64,000 bases of DNA from Thermogutta terrifontis (lineage in GTDB: Bacteria > Planctomycetota > Planctomycetia > Pirellulales > Thermoguttaceae). The position numbers and the translations under genes were made by a program. The stretch spans positions 806,001 to 870,000 of the forward strand of contig NZ_CP018477.1 in NCBI RefSeq assembly GCF_002277955.1, given 5' to 3'. This document shows positions 19,030-28,913 of the stretch, piece after piece (within the stretch, counting starts at the first letter, position 1; every line of letters starts with the position of its first letter). Under the pieces are notes generated by a model. The model saw only the letters and a list, made by a program, of their open reading frames with translations, ran no database searches and had not been told where the DNA came from.

Positions 19030-21225
19030 TTGAAAGTCCGAGTTGAACGCCGTATTGGGGCTCAAACGTTATGGATTGAAACGGGGGAACTGGGGAGACA
19101 GGCTGCGGGCTGCTGTCTGACAGGATATGGTGACACGGTGGTTCTGTGTGCGGTGACCACCGGCCCGCCGCGCGAGGGAATCGACTTCTTTCCGCTCAGT
19201 TGCGACTATCGGGAACGGTACGCGGCGGCAGGGAAGTTCCCTGGGGGATTTCTGAAGAGGGAAGGTCGCCCCACGCCCCGTGAAGTGCTCATCTCACGGT
19301 TGATCGACCGGCCCATCCGTCCCCTCTTTCCGGAAGGCTTCATGGACGAGGTCCAGGTTCAGGCGATGGTCATGGCGGCCGACCGCCAGAATGACCCAGA
19401 CGTTCTGGCGATGATCGGTTCGGCGGCTGCGCTCGCCATATCACCGATTCCGTTTTTGGGACCGGTGGGTTCGGTGCGGGTAGGACTCATCGAGGGCCAG
19501 ATTGTGCCCTTCCCCACGCAGGAAATGCTCGACAAGAGCGAGCTGGACCTGGTCGTCTCCGGCACCGACGAAGGCATCGTGATGATTGAAGGCTTTGCCA
19601 AGGAAGTGCCGGAAGATGTGATGGGCGACGCCATCATGGCGGCCTACGAGTACGTCAAGCAGGTCATCGATCTACAGAAAGAGCTGATTGCCCAGGTCCA
19701 ACCGGTCAAGAATCCGTTTGAGCCGCTACCGCCCAGCCCGTTGTACGACCAACTCAAGGAGCGCTATTACGAGGAATTTAAGCAAGCCAAACAGGTGCCC
19801 GGAAAACTGGACCGTGCCCAGGCCGTTGAGCAGCTCAAACAAAAGGCGCTCATGGAAATGATTCCCGATCCAACGGCGGAGGGAGCGCCGCCCATCGTCG
19901 AGTTTGAAAGGGCCTGGCACGAACTGGAACGGCGAGTGGTCCGCGATCTGATTCTCAGCGGCAAGCGGCCGGATGGACGCGGCGTCAAGGAACTCCGTCC
20001 GATCACGTGTAAAGTCGATGTCCTGCCGCGGGTGCATGGTTCCGCCCTGTTCCAGCGCGGTGAAACGCAGGCCATGATCACCGTCACGCTGGGCACCACC
20101 CGGGACCAGCAACTCGTGGACGGCATCATGGAGGAATACGGCAAGAAATTCATGCTGGACTACTACTTCCCGCCGTTTTCGGTGGGTGAATGCCGGCCGA
20201 TTCGTGGACCAAGTCGGAGAGAAATCGGACACGGCAATCTCGCCGAGCGGAGCGTGGAACCGGTCCTGCCCGACCCGGAGGTGTTCCCTTACACGATCCG
20301 AATCATTTCGGACATTCTGGAATCCAACGGTTCCAGCTCCATGGCCACGGTGTGCGGGGCCACGCTGGGATTGATGGCGGCGGGAGTTCCCATTCGCAAT
20401 CCGGTGGCGGGCATTTCGATCGGGCTGATCAAAGAGTCGGACGACAACTGGCTTCTGCTCACCGATATCATCGGGGATGAAGACCACTTCGGTGACATGG
20501 ATTTCAAGGTCGCGGGGACCCAGAACGGTGTCACCGGCATCCAGCTCGATTTGAAGGTTCGCTCGATTCATGAAGCGATCATCCGCGCGACCCTGGAGCA
20601 GGCCCGGGAAGCACGCATCGAGATCCTTCGCAAGATGCTGTCCGTAATCTCGCGGCCACGGGACGATATCTCGGTCTTCGCGCCGCGGTTGCTGCGGACC
20701 AAGATCGATCCCGACAAGATCGGCATGTTGATCGGGCCGGGTGGAAAAACAATCCGTAGCATTCAGGAGAAGACCAATTCCACCATCGAGGTAGAGGACG
20801 ATGGGACCGTCACCATCGCGGCGTACAGTCTGGAAGACGCCCAGGCCGCGCTGAAACAGGTGGAGGCCGTCACGGCGACCATTGAAGTGGGGAAAATCTA
20901 CGATGGCCGGGTCACCAGCATTAAGGACTTCGGCGCGTTCGTGGAGATCCTGCCCGGCAAGGACGGCCTGTGCCATATCAGCGAGCTGGCCGACGAATAT
21001 GTGGCGAACGTATCCGACATCTGCAAGGTGGGTGACACGGTTCCCGTCAAGGTGATCGCTATTGATGATCAGGATCGGGTGAAGCTCAGTCGGAAGAGCG
21101 CACTCCGCGAACTTGCCCAAAAGCAGAAAGAGGCAGAAGGCGGTGGCTCGTCAACAGGTGCCACCTCTCCCCCTCACCAGCCGCCGCAACGGCGACAACC
21201 GCCCAGTCATCGACGGCGCACATAG
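19030..21225 (+). CDS. pnp: Polyribonucleotide nucleotidyltransferase (PNPase)
   Basis: About 731 residues. Two RNase PH-like domains (~1-215 and ~305-530), a KH domain with [15 protein letters not shown] (~560), and an S1 domain with [20 protein letters not shown] (~625) are present in the standard order. A catalytic-domain landmark [16 protein letters not shown] is intact. It degrades RNA phosphorolytically from the 3' end. The start is not ATG: TTG at 19030 has AGGTGA five bases upstream and gives the family-typical [10 protein letters not shown], whereas GTG at 19021 has no properly spaced site; I prefer TTG. The Pro/Gln/Arg-rich tail is variable in the family. Confidence 0.95.
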   Translation: MKVRVERRIGAQTLWIETGELGRQAAGCCLTGYGDTVVLCAVTTGPPREGIDFFPLSCDYRERYAAAGKFPGGFLKREGRPTPREVLISRLIDRPIRPLFPEGFMDEVQVQAMVMAADRQNDPDVLAMIGSAAALAISPIPFLGPVGSVRVGLIEGQIVPFPTQEMLDKSELDLVVSGTDEGIVMIEGFAKEVPEDVMGDAIMAAYEYVKQVIDLQKELIAQVQPVKNPFEPLPPSPLYDQLKERYYEEFKQAKQVPGKLDRAQAVEQLKQKALMEMIPDPTAEGAPPIVEFERAWHELERRVVRDLILSGKRPDGRGVKELRPITCKVDVLPRVHGSALFQRGETQAMITVTLGTTRDQQLVDGIMEEYGKKFMLDYYFPPFSVGECRPIRGPSRREIGHGNLAERSVEPVLPDPEVFPYTIRIISDILESNGSSSMATVCGATLGLMAAGVPIRNPVAGISIGLIKESDDNWLLLTDIIGDEDHFGDMDFKVAGTQNGVTGIQLDLKVRSIHEAIIRATLEQAREARIEILRKMLSVISRPRDDISVFAPRLLRTKIDPDKIGMLIGPGGKTIRSIQEKTNSTIEVEDDGTVTIAAYSLEDAQAALKQVEAVTATIEVGKIYDGRVTSIKDFGAFVEILPGKDGLCHISELADEYVANVSDICKVGDTVPVKVIAIDDQDRVKLSRKSALRELAQKQKEAEGGGSSTGATSPPHQPPQRRQPPSHRRRT

Positions 21226-21300
21226 GGCCAGCGGTTTCTGCTTCCCACACGATGCAGCAAACGCCGTGGAGAGGTTGTTGTCTGGCCGCACGGGCTGAGT

Positions 21301-21812
21301 CATCCCAACTTTGTCTCCGCCGCGGTAAAGGTTCATGAAGTTCGGCAGGGTCTTAAGAGGGGTCAGTTTCAGCCCGGCGGGACCTCTCCCGGAGGGACGT
21401 GCTTGTCACGTGCGCTTTTCGACGCTGGATCATCCATTCCCTTTCCACGGGCACGACAAGTGTGCCCCTCCGAAGAAATCCCGGAGGGACCTGCTTGTCA
21501 GGTCCGATCAACACCAATTGATGACCCATTGCTCCTTGCCGCACGCGACAAGCGTGCCCCTCCGAAGTTTCATGGGAGGCCGTGGAGAACGTTCGTCCTG
21601 GTAGGGGCAATTCACGAATTGCCCCTACAACGCCGGAGGGACGTGCTTGTCACGTCCGCTTTCCGACGCTGGATCAGCCATTCCCTTTCCACGGGCACGA
21701 CAAGCGTGTCCCTCCGAAGAAATCCCGGAGGGACCTGCTTGTCAGGTCCGATCAACACCAATTGATGACCCATCGCTCCTCGCCGGGCACGACAAGCGTG
21801 CCCCTCCGAGGG
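21301..21812 (+). repeat. Repeat cluster C: composite hairpin-array element, plus orientation
   Basis: The head module (21301-21380) matches clusters A and B. The body has CGGAGGGAC at 21390, 21482, 21634 and 21726, giving 92-bp units. About 155 bp from 21390 is repeated almost exactly from 21634 (offset 244). Hairpins include GGACCTGCTTGTCAGGTCC, GGGCACGACAAGCGTGCCC-type elements and CCTCCG pairing with CGGAGG. It fills most of the gap between pnp and the histidine kinase gene; 21226-21300 and 21813-21983 hold nothing recognisable. Its short reading frames are by-products of the repeats. Confidence 0.86.
21601..21628. repeat. 28-bp palindrome (copy 4)
   Basis: GTAGGGGCAATTCA followed by CGAATTGCCCCTAC, almost perfect, placed between the two duplicated halves of cluster C. 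Confidence 0.87.
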
Positions 21813-21983
21813 GATCTGCATAGTATCCCACTCCGCTTCCCGCCCATTTGTACCGGCTCGGTGCATCCTGTATGATGACAGGGAACGGCGAGTCATTCGT
21901 TCCCGGGTAATCAGGATGGTCGCCAGCAGGCAAGAGCGACGGGCTCCGGCAGCAGCAAGCTTCTCATTCGACGGAAGGGCACA

Positions 21984-22787
21984 ATGGACGGCAATTCCTC
22001 CCGTGTGCGAGATGACGTGTCTCAGCGGCTGATCGACCAGTACACGGAGCTTGCGCGCCTGGCCGGTGCCCTCGCCCACGAAATTAAGAATCCCCTTTCG
22101 ACCATCCGACTCAATCTCGAGCTATTGGCCGAGGATTTTGCCAATTCGGACAACCCGCGGGAACGGCGTGCACTCAACCGCATCCAGATCGTCCAGCGGG
22201 AATGTGAACGATTGCAAACCATTTTGGACGATTTTCTGAAATTCACGCGGGCGGATCGGCTGAATCTGGAACCGGCCAATTTGAATGAAGAGATTCGGCG
22301 GGCCCTGCAATTTTTTGCGGCGCAGGCCCGCGAGGCAAACATTCGCATCATGGATTTTCTGGCCAGCAATTTGCCGACGGTGTTGCTGGATCGTGCAGCC
22401 TTTCAGACGGCGCTTCAGAATTTGTTGATCAACGCATTGCAGGCGATGCCCAAGGGGGGTGAGCTGGTTGTCCGCACGGTCCCATCCCCCGAGGGTGTGG
22501 TTATCGATTTGATCGACAACGGCTGCGGGATGGACCCCGAGACACTGGCCCATGCCTTCGACGCATTTTTTACGACGAAGCGCGGGGGCACCGGTTTGGG
22601 ACTGCCCACGGCCCGTCGTATCATCGAAGCCCATGGCGGATGTATCACGGCCCAGAGTGAAATTGGCCGCGGCACGCAAATGACCATCAAGCTTCCCATC
22701 CCCCGACAATTGCCAGGAGAGACAGTAGCGAGTGATGAGCGAGCGAGTGAGTCCCCCAGAACAGAAAAGCAGGTCAGCGGCGGTTGA
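21984..22787 (+). CDS. NtrB-like sensor histidine kinase without an input domain
   Basis: 267 residues. The H-box [19 protein letters not shown] sits at ~29-47, the N-box in [13 protein letters not shown] (~146), G1 in DNGCGMD and G2 in [12 protein letters not shown]. No transmembrane segment or PAS/GAF domain is present before the H-box, so it is a cytoplasmic kinase that must receive its signal through a partner. It phosphorylates itself on His and passes the phosphate to the response regulator whose gene overlaps its 3' end by 53 bp. Confidence 0.92.
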   Translation: MDGNSSRVRDDVSQRLIDQYTELARLAGALAHEIKNPLSTIRLNLELLAEDFANSDNPRERRALNRIQIVQRECERLQTILDDFLKFTRADRLNLEPANLNEEIRRALQFFAAQAREANIRIMDFLASNLPTVLLDRAAFQTALQNLLINALQAMPKGGELVVRTVPSPEGVVIDLIDNGCGMDPETLAHAFDAFFTTKRGGTGLGLPTARRIIEAHGGCITAQSEIGRGTQMTIKLPIPRQLPGETVASDERASESPRTEKQVSGG

Positions 22788-24165
22788 AGCCAAGGACCGC
22801 CCGACCGCGCGAATCCTCATTATCGATAATGACCCCGGTCATGCGGAGGTCATGGCAGAGGCCCTGGAGCGGGAAGGGTACCGGTGTCGGGTGGCCACTT
22901 CAGGACCGGAGGGTGCAAAGCTCATCCGGGAGGAGGAGTTCGATGTCATCATCACGGACCTTGTGATGAACGAAATTGACGGTTTGGATATCCTCCGGCT
23001 GGCGAAGCAGGAACAACCTGAAGCGGAGGTCATCCTCGTCACCGGTCATGGAACGATCCAGTCTGCCGTCACCGCCATGCGGGAGGGGGCCTTCAACTAT
23101 TTGCTCAAGCCGCTGGATCTGGCGCAACTGCGGGCGGTGACCGAAAAGGCGGTGGAAAGTGTTCAGCTCCGGCGGACCAATGTGGAACTCCATCGCCGGC
23201 TGGACGAAACGTTTGGATTCCAGGGTATTGTGGGCAACAGCCCGCAAATGCGCGCTGTTCTGGAAAAAGTCAAACGGATCGCCCCCACAAACGCCACGGT
23301 ACTCATTCTCGGAGAAACGGGAACGGGCAAGGAACTCATCGCTCAGGCCATCCATCAGAACAGCCCGCGAAAGAACAAGCCGTTCGTGGCCCTCAATTGT
23401 GCAGCACTGAGTGAAAATATTTTGGAAAGTGAGCTGTTTGGTCACGTCAAGGGAGCATTTACGGATGCCTGTGCGGATCGGGTGGGAAAATTCGAGTATG
23501 CCCACGGCGGCACGCTGTTCCTGGACGAGGTGGGCGATATGCCCATGGCCACTCAGATCAAATTGCTGCGTGTTCTGGAAAACGGGGAAATCACCCGAGT
23601 GGGCTCCAACGATCCCATCAAGGTGAATGTTCGGGTGCTTTCGGCCACCAATCAAAACCTGGAGGCGCTGGTGGAGGAGGGACGCTTCCGCCGCGATCTT
23701 TACCACCGTCTCAATGTGGTGAGCATCCGACTGCCGAGTCTGGCAGAGCGGGCGGAGGACATCCCCATCCTGATCGACCACTTCATGAAAATGTTCGCCA
23801 AGAAGCATAACAAGCACATCAAGGGGATGACGCCCGCTGCCCGACGCCGTTTGCAAATGTATTCGTGGCCGGGAAATGTCCGGGAATTGCGCAACGTTAT
23901 CGAAAGTATGACCGTTGTGGATTACGACGGCATCCTCGACGTGGATGATCTGCCCGAGCAATTCGCGGACGGCGACGCCCGTCGCACGGACGCCAACAAT
24001 GTGTCGTTGGCGGCGCTGGTGGGAAAGCCGTTGGAAGAAATCGAGAAGATGTTCATCGCCGAGACGCTGCGCGCCACAGGGGGAAATCGCGAAGAGGCTG
24101 CGCGGCTACTCGGCATCGGTGAGCGGACGCTCTATCGCAAGATCAAGGAATATGGGTTATCGTGA
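22735..24165 (+). CDS. Sigma-54-dependent response regulator (NtrC family)
   Basis: About 476 residues. Receiver domain (~22-140): acidic pair in IIDNDPGH, phospho-acceptor Asp in [13 protein letters not shown], Thr in LVTGHG and Lys in LLKPL. AAA+ domain (~160-395): Walker [16 protein letters not shown], sigma-54 contact loop GAFTDA (the usual form is GAFTGA), Walker [13 protein letters not shown]. The C-terminal Fis-type helix-turn-helix is [20 protein letters not shown]. The ATG at 22735 is preferred over the adjacent GTG at 22732. It activates transcription from -24/-12 promoters once phosphorylated by the preceding kinase; its targets are unknown. Confidence 0.94.
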   Translation: MSERVSPPEQKSRSAAVEAKDRPTARILIIDNDPGHAEVMAEALEREGYRCRVATSGPEGAKLIREEEFDVIITDLVMNEIDGLDILRLAKQEQPEAEVILVTGHGTIQSAVTAMREGAFNYLLKPLDLAQLRAVTEKAVESVQLRRTNVELHRRLDETFGFQGIVGNSPQMRAVLEKVKRIAPTNATVLILGETGTGKELIAQAIHQNSPRKNKPFVALNCAALSENILESELFGHVKGAFTDACADRVGKFEYAHGGTLFLDEVGDMPMATQIKLLRVLENGEITRVGSNDPIKVNVRVLSATNQNLEALVEEGRFRRDLYHRLNVVSIRLPSLAERAEDIPILIDHFMKMFAKKHNKHIKGMTPAARRRLQMYSWPGNVRELRNVIESMTVVDYDGILDVDDLPEQFADGDARRTDANNVSLAALVGKPLEEIEKMFIAETLRATGGNREEAARLLGIGERTLYRKIKEYGLS

Positions 24166-24272
24166 CTCTTTCCTCCTCTGCCGATCGCCCCAACAATTGT
24201 TGTTGTCGGGTGCTGTTGAAGGAAACTGAATGGAAGATTCAGGGGCGCGGGAACCAGCCAACGGAGGTTCGG

Positions 24273-26246
24273 ATGGCGAAGATTCGCCGTCTTCCCCAGA
24301 GCGTGATCAATAAAATCGCGGCTGGCGAGGTCATCGAACGCCCCGCCAGTGTCGTGAAGGAACTTGTCGAAAACTCTCTGGACGCCGGCGCAACGCGGAT
24401 TGATGTTTCGGTCGCCAAGGGTGGGATTGAGTTCATCCGCGTGGCCGACAATGGTTGTGGCATCGCCTTTGAAGACCTGGAACTGGCCGTCGCCAGTCAC
24501 GCGACAAGCAAGATCAGTGATGCGGAAGGCCTCTTCCACGTGCGGACGCTGGGGTTTCGTGGAGAAGCGCTCGCGTCCATCGCCGAGGTCAGCCATCTTC
24601 GTCTTCGCAGTCGTACTCCGGATTCAGACTCGGGCGGCGAAATCTACGTGGAAGGCGGCCTGGTGCGGTCCATTGCGCCGTGCGGGTGTCCCGTGGGAAC
24701 GGTCGTCGAGGTCCGCCAGTTGTTCTTCAATACTCCTGTGCGGCGAAAATTCCTTCGTTCCACCACCACGGAACTGGGGCATATTTCGGAGACTGTGGCG
24801 AAGCTGGCGCTGGCCCATTTCCGGGTGCATTTCACGCTCACGCACAATGATCGGCCGGTGCTCCAGTTGCCGGCAGCCGGCGATCTTCTGGAACGCATAG
24901 CCGCCCTTTACGGGCAGGAGCTGGCCGACGCCCTCATTCCGGTGTCCAGTGAAGATGGGGCGGTGCGCTTGTACGGGTACGTGGCCCATCCGGCATTCAG
25001 TCGGCCGAATGCAAAAATGCAATTTTTGTTTTTGAACGGTCGAGCGATCCGCGATCGCAATCTTCAGCACGCCCTCAATGAGGCCTACCGGGGCCTTTTG
25101 ACCGTGGGACGCCAGCCGGTCGCTTTTCTGGTGCTGGAAATGCCGCCGGAAATGGTGGACGTGAACGTCCATCCCACCAAGCAAGAGGTGCGTTTTCTGG
25201 ACAGCGGGAGACTTTACAGCCAGCTTCTCAGCACGCTGCGAAGGGAATTCCTTAGCAGCGACCTCAGCACCCGCATTTCCGCGCCCATACCGGCTCAGGG
25301 CGGTGATTCCTGGCGGTCAGCTCACGATCCGGAAAAGGTTCGGGCCATGCGCCGACAGATCGTGGAATGGGCCAAGGGGGAACTTCAGCAGAGACTGGCG
25401 GGAGAAGTCACATCAACTGCAGAAGTGTCGCAGAATACGGTGAGGCGAGAGCCACTCGCGCCCCACCCCGATGAAACAGCACGACATGGCGTCGGCTTGA
25501 GAGAGTTTGGTGCCTGTGGGGAGCGTGGAGCCGAAGATGATGCAGGACTCGCCACAGCCACGGCGGGGTACCGTTCTGCCGGTTCGCGAATCGCGGAATC
25601 CATTCAGACTGCTGAAGCGTTGGGGCAAAAGCCGCAGCGGGGCGGGCATCCGGACCTGGGGCTCGGCAGCGATTTCGCACCCAAGGTGCTTCAAATTCAC
25701 AATCGTTATTTGATTACAGAAAGCGACGAGGGCCTGGTGGTCATCGACCAGCACGCGCTGCATGAACGGATTCTTTACGAGCAGCTTCGGCAGAGCCTCC
25801 AGGAGGGACAGCTCACCACCCAGCAGCTTCTCATCCCCGAACCTGTGGACCTCTCGCCCGTGGAGGCGGCCCTGGCCCTGGAAAACAGGGAGCTTCTCGC
25901 CGAGTTGGGACTTTCGATTGAGCCTTTCGGCGGGAGCACGGTGCTCGTGCACAGTTATCCGGCCATGCTGCGGCACATGTCGGCCGGGGATTTGCTTCGC
26001 TCGGTACTGGCCGCACTCGCCGAGGGAAGAGGCCAACCGGACCGCGCAACCTTGCTGGACAGCATTCTTCACAGCCTGGCGTGCAAAGCGGCAATCAAGG
26101 CGGGAGAACGGCTGGCCCCGGAGCAGGTGCAGGCACTCCTCGAGCAAAGCCGCCAGGTGCTCCATTCCCATCACTGTCCGCACGGTCGCCCGACAATGCT
26201 GGTCTTTTCGCGCGAGGAGCTCGATCGCTACTTCCGCCGCACGTGA
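24273..26246 (+). CDS. mutL: DNA mismatch repair protein MutL (endonuclease type)
   Basis: About 657 residues. The N-terminal GHKL ATPase has IAAGEVIERPASVVKELVEN, RVADNGCGI and HATSKI with TLGFRGEAL. The C-terminal domain carries DQHALHERILYE, an exact fit to the DQHA(X)2E(X)4E nicking motif, plus ACKAAIKAGE and CPHGRPT, the metal-site motifs of endonuclease-type MutL. It couples mismatch recognition to strand incision. GGAGG five bases before the ATG at 24273 sets the start; the longer frame is rejected. The linker (~375-475) is variable. No mutS lies in the window. Confidence 0.96.
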   Translation: MAKIRRLPQSVINKIAAGEVIERPASVVKELVENSLDAGATRIDVSVAKGGIEFIRVADNGCGIAFEDLELAVASHATSKISDAEGLFHVRTLGFRGEALASIAEVSHLRLRSRTPDSDSGGEIYVEGGLVRSIAPCGCPVGTVVEVRQLFFNTPVRRKFLRSTTTELGHISETVAKLALAHFRVHFTLTHNDRPVLQLPAAGDLLERIAALYGQELADALIPVSSEDGAVRLYGYVAHPAFSRPNAKMQFLFLNGRAIRDRNLQHALNEAYRGLLTVGRQPVAFLVLEMPPEMVDVNVHPTKQEVRFLDSGRLYSQLLSTLRREFLSSDLSTRISAPIPAQGGDSWRSAHDPEKVRAMRRQIVEWAKGELQQRLAGEVTSTAEVSQNTVRREPLAPHPDETARHGVGLREFGACGERGAEDDAGLATATAGYRSAGSRIAESIQTAEALGQKPQRGGHPDLGLGSDFAPKVLQIHNRYLITESDEGLVVIDQHALHERILYEQLRQSLQEGQLTTQQLLIPEPVDLSPVEAALALENRELLAELGLSIEPFGGSTVLVHSYPAMLRHMSAGDLLRSVLAALAEGRGQPDRATLLDSILHSLACKAAIKAGERLAPEQVQALLEQSRQVLHSHHCPHGRPTMLVFSREELDRYFRRT

Positions 26247-26316
26247 CGAGCGGGCAGTTTTCTGCGCTGACGCGTTGCGGTTTTTGGAGCGGTCTACAAG
26301 ATGTCAGATGTGCCCT

Positions 26317-26459
26317 GTGAAGGGCAATTCATGAATGGCCCCTACGGCCGCTGTGTCTTATGCTCCGAAAATGATATCCAAGACATTGGGGTGGGCGATT
26401 CGTCAAAGAAATTGGGCGGAACTCTCCACAGTTGGAATATGGACCTGACAAGCAGGTTT
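26317..26459. repeat. Repeat remnants: 28-bp palindrome copy 5 and one hairpin
   Basis: The palindrome relative at 26317-26345 has one extra base (GTGAAGGGCAATTCA then TGAATGGCCCCTAC). A decayed hairpin GGACCTGACAAGCAGGTTT is at 26441-26459. They lie in the 370-bp gap between mutL and the TIM-barrel gene, which holds nothing else I recognise. Confidence 0.7.
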
Positions 26460-26618
26460 TGAAGGGCGCTCCCCCGCGAATCCGTGTGGCCGTCCCGGCG
26501 CCATCGGTAGAGGAAAAACATAGATGTGTCGGGGCCCCGCATTGTTGCTTTTTGTCGGGACGCGCATCTATACTGATGGGGGACTATGATGGGCTTCAGC
26601 AGCGGGAGGGCACAACCT

Positions 26619-27431
26619 ATGGCCTGGCCGTTTTTGCGGATCGGGAACCAGACGGCGTTCAGTGCAAGTGATCCCACGGATCCCTATCGTTTTGCCGTGG
26701 AACACGGTTTTGACGCCTTCGAATGGTTCAACGACAAGCGGCACGGCTGGGGCTGGTGTCAGGAAGACGCGGACGAGTACGACCGGCGACAGATTCGTCA
26801 GACGGGCGAAGAGAAGCACATCGCCTACAGCGTCCACGCCCGGTGCCAGGCGGACATCACCACACCAGAGGGTCGGGAGGATGTCCTCCGCAGCATCCAG
26901 TTTGCCAACGACATTGGCGCGAAGCTCGTGAACATCTACTTCCACGGGACGCAGGGTGTGCAAGGCTTCGCCGAGGCGCTGCGCCCCATTGTGGAAGCGG
27001 CGGCCCCTGCTCAGATCAAAATCAGCGTTGAAAATACGGTCTTCGTGGGGCCGGAAGAATTCAACGATCTGTTCGCGTTTCTTCGCGAAAAAGAGTGGTA
27101 TGTTCCCGGTCAGGTGGGACTGTGCTTTGACATGGGACACGCCAATCTCTGCTCGGCGACGCGGAACAATTATGTTGGCTTTCTGGAAAAGTTGTCGTCC
27201 GACGTGCCCATCGTGCATCTACACGTCCACGAGAACTGGGGGGACGGCGATAGCCACCTGCCGCTTTTCACGGGGCCTGCCGGGATGGACGACACAGGCG
27301 TTCGCGCGATGTTCCGGATTCTCAAGGAACGGGGGTATGATGGGCTAATCATCATGGAGCAATGGCCTCAACCGGCGGAGCAGCTTCTGCACACGCGGCA
27401 GAGATTAAAAGAACTGCTTCTCTCGCTTTGA
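26619..27431 (+). CDS. Sugar phosphate isomerase/epimerase-like TIM barrel
   Basis: About 270 residues of the xylose-isomerase-like/AP endonuclease 2 fold. Candidate metal ligands follow the family order: Glu in KISVENTVF, Asp and His in LCFDMGHANL, His in VHLHVHENWGDGDSH, Glu in LIIMEQW. Family members isomerise or epimerise sugars, inositols or related ketoses; the substrate here is open. The ATG at 26619 (MAWPFLRIGN) has GGAGGG eight bases upstream, so the upstream ATG at 26586 is not used. It stands alone between mutL and the outer-membrane gene. Confidence 0.85.
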   Translation: MAWPFLRIGNQTAFSASDPTDPYRFAVEHGFDAFEWFNDKRHGWGWCQEDADEYDRRQIRQTGEEKHIAYSVHARCQADITTPEGREDVLRSIQFANDIGAKLVNIYFHGTQGVQGFAEALRPIVEAAAPAQIKISVENTVFVGPEEFNDLFAFLREKEWYVPGQVGLCFDMGHANLCSATRNNYVGFLEKLSSDVPIVHLHVHENWGDGDSHLPLFTGPAGMDDTGVRAMFRILKERGYDGLIIMEQWPQPAEQLLHTRQRLKELLLSL

Positions 27432-27473
27432 ACGATCACCGGCTGCCTCTTGGCTGAGAAAGTGAAGCAGACG

Positions 27474-27508
27474 CCCCGCCGTTGAAAAACAGCGGGGATT
27501 CTTTGTTA
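27474..27508 (+). terminator. Weak terminator after the TIM-barrel gene
   Basis: A 10-bp stem with one C-A mismatch (27474-27483 with 27488-27497) followed by ATTCTTTGTTA. The position 43 bp past the stop fits, but the T run is poor. Confidence 0.4.
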
Positions 27509-27667
27509 ATCTGCGATAGCTGCGCAAACTTTTCTTGTCGTGCTGTTTTTCTTTCCGGACAGCCCGCGAAAAAGCGATATTCTCGATACGAGCGGAAATG
27601 CTGCCCGTTTGAAGCACGGATGCGCTTTTGAAATCCTGGATGCTCTTTCCAGTTTACGGGGGACGCT

Positions 27668-28774
27668 ATGAAAACAAGGACGTTTTTGGCGGTTCTAGCG
27701 GCCGGTTGTTTTGTTACCGGGACGGCGATGGCGCAATGGGCACCCTCCGGAATGTACCCCAACGCCTGGGGAGGTGGTGTTCCAGTGGGATATTTCGAAC
27801 AGGGTGGTCCGGCTCCCCAGACGCTCACTCCGGTTCCGGAGTCGCCTTCTACCGGCCCGACGGAAGCGTGTCCGACCGGCCGCCTGCCGGTCTGGCAGGT
27901 CTGGGGTGAATATCTTTATCTTCGTCCCTCCGACGTGGATGTGCCCTGGGCTGTTGCCATTAACGGGGCCATTCAGCAGGGAGATGTTCCCATTCAGGTC
28001 GGCCGAATTGCCAACGCCGATATCGACTTCGACTCCGGTTTTCGTGTTGGTGTCGGCCGAGTGGTGGACGAATGTTCCAGTGCCGGCGTCAGCTACACGT
28101 TCTTTGAAAGTCACTCCAACGATTCGCTCAGCACAGACGCCCCCCTTGTCCTGCGGTCCCTGGTGGCTCATCCGGGCACCCTGACGGCGGCTGCCGACTA
28201 CCTCCGCGGTATCGCCAGCAACGACGTGGACTTCCAGTTGATCGATGCCGACTACCGCCACATCTTCCGCAGCAATTGCTATGGTTCGTGGAACTGGCTG
28301 GTCGGCGGTCGCTACGCTCAACTGGAACAGGATTTTTCGTCCACGTTCTTTAACAACGGTGTGGAAAATGTGCTCACCGACATCCGGTTTTATGGCGGTG
28401 GTATCCGGCTTGGATTGGAAGGCGAACGTCACTTCCAGAACTGCAATCTGATGGTGTATGGTCGCAGCGCCGCCAGCTTTGTGGCGGGAGACTTCCGTGC
28501 CCGGTATTTCCAGGGACAGTCCTTCACCAGTGTGGAAGTGGATACCAACTGGCGTGGTTCCCGGGTGGTGCCAATCCTCGATCTCGAATTGGGCAGCGGC
28601 TGGGTCAGCGACAACGGCTGCGTGATGTTCACCGTCGGCTACATGGTGAGCGCCTGGTTCAACGCAGTGGATGCTGACACCTTCATCCGAGGTGTGCAGA
28701 GCAACAACTTCAGTGACATGGACGACACAGTGGTGTTCGATGGTTTGGTGGGACGAGCGGAGATCCGCTTCTGA
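27668..28774 (+). CDS. Outer-membrane beta-barrel protein (Lpg1974/BBP7-like)
   Basis: 368 residues. A signal peptide (MKTRTFLAVLAAGCFVTGT, cleavage after AMA) is followed by a short Pro-rich stretch and then ~290 residues of alternating beta-strand pattern rich in Gly and aromatics (WGEYLYLRP, WLVGGRYAQLEQDF, GGIRLGLEGERHF, CVMFTVGYMVSAWF). The protein ends in RF, the aromatic terminus used for outer-membrane assembly. The layout resembles the Lpg1974 pore-forming family and the planctomycete BBP7 barrels; exact family and transport role are uncertain. GGGGGACG precedes the ATG. A strong terminator follows, so it is monocistronic. Confidence 0.83.
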   Translation: MKTRTFLAVLAAGCFVTGTAMAQWAPSGMYPNAWGGGVPVGYFEQGGPAPQTLTPVPESPSTGPTEACPTGRLPVWQVWGEYLYLRPSDVDVPWAVAINGAIQQGDVPIQVGRIANADIDFDSGFRVGVGRVVDECSSAGVSYTFFESHSNDSLSTDAPLVLRSLVAHPGTLTAAADYLRGIASNDVDFQLIDADYRHIFRSNCYGSWNWLVGGRYAQLEQDFSSTFFNNGVENVLTDIRFYGGGIRLGLEGERHFQNCNLMVYGRSAASFVAGDFRARYFQGQSFTSVEVDTNWRGSRVVPILDLELGSGWVSDNGCVMFTVGYMVSAWFNAVDADTFIRGVQSNNFSDMDDTVVFDGLVGRAEIRF

Positions 28775-28826
28775 TCGTTTGCTGACTCCAGCGTTTCCCG
28801 GAAACACCTGACATCGTTCCCGCTCG

Positions 28827-28865
28827 CACTCGCTGTTCGGCACGCAGCGAGTGTTGTCTTTTTTG
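28827..28865 (+). terminator. Rho-independent terminator of the outer-membrane barrel gene
   Basis: A 9-bp perfect stem, CACTCGCTG (28827-28835) with CAGCGAGTG (28845-28853), a 9-nt loop, then TTGTCTTTTTTG. Confidence 0.85.
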
Positions 28866-28913
28866 TGAGACGTCTGGGTCGGCCAAGGGGGTCGCGGACT
28901 GATCAGGCCGGTA

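Noticed and set aside
21335-22079. Reading frames on both strands over cluster C (up to 155 residues)
   Set aside because: Same repeat-derived peptide words, no start signals, and the minus-strand frame runs into the kinase gene.
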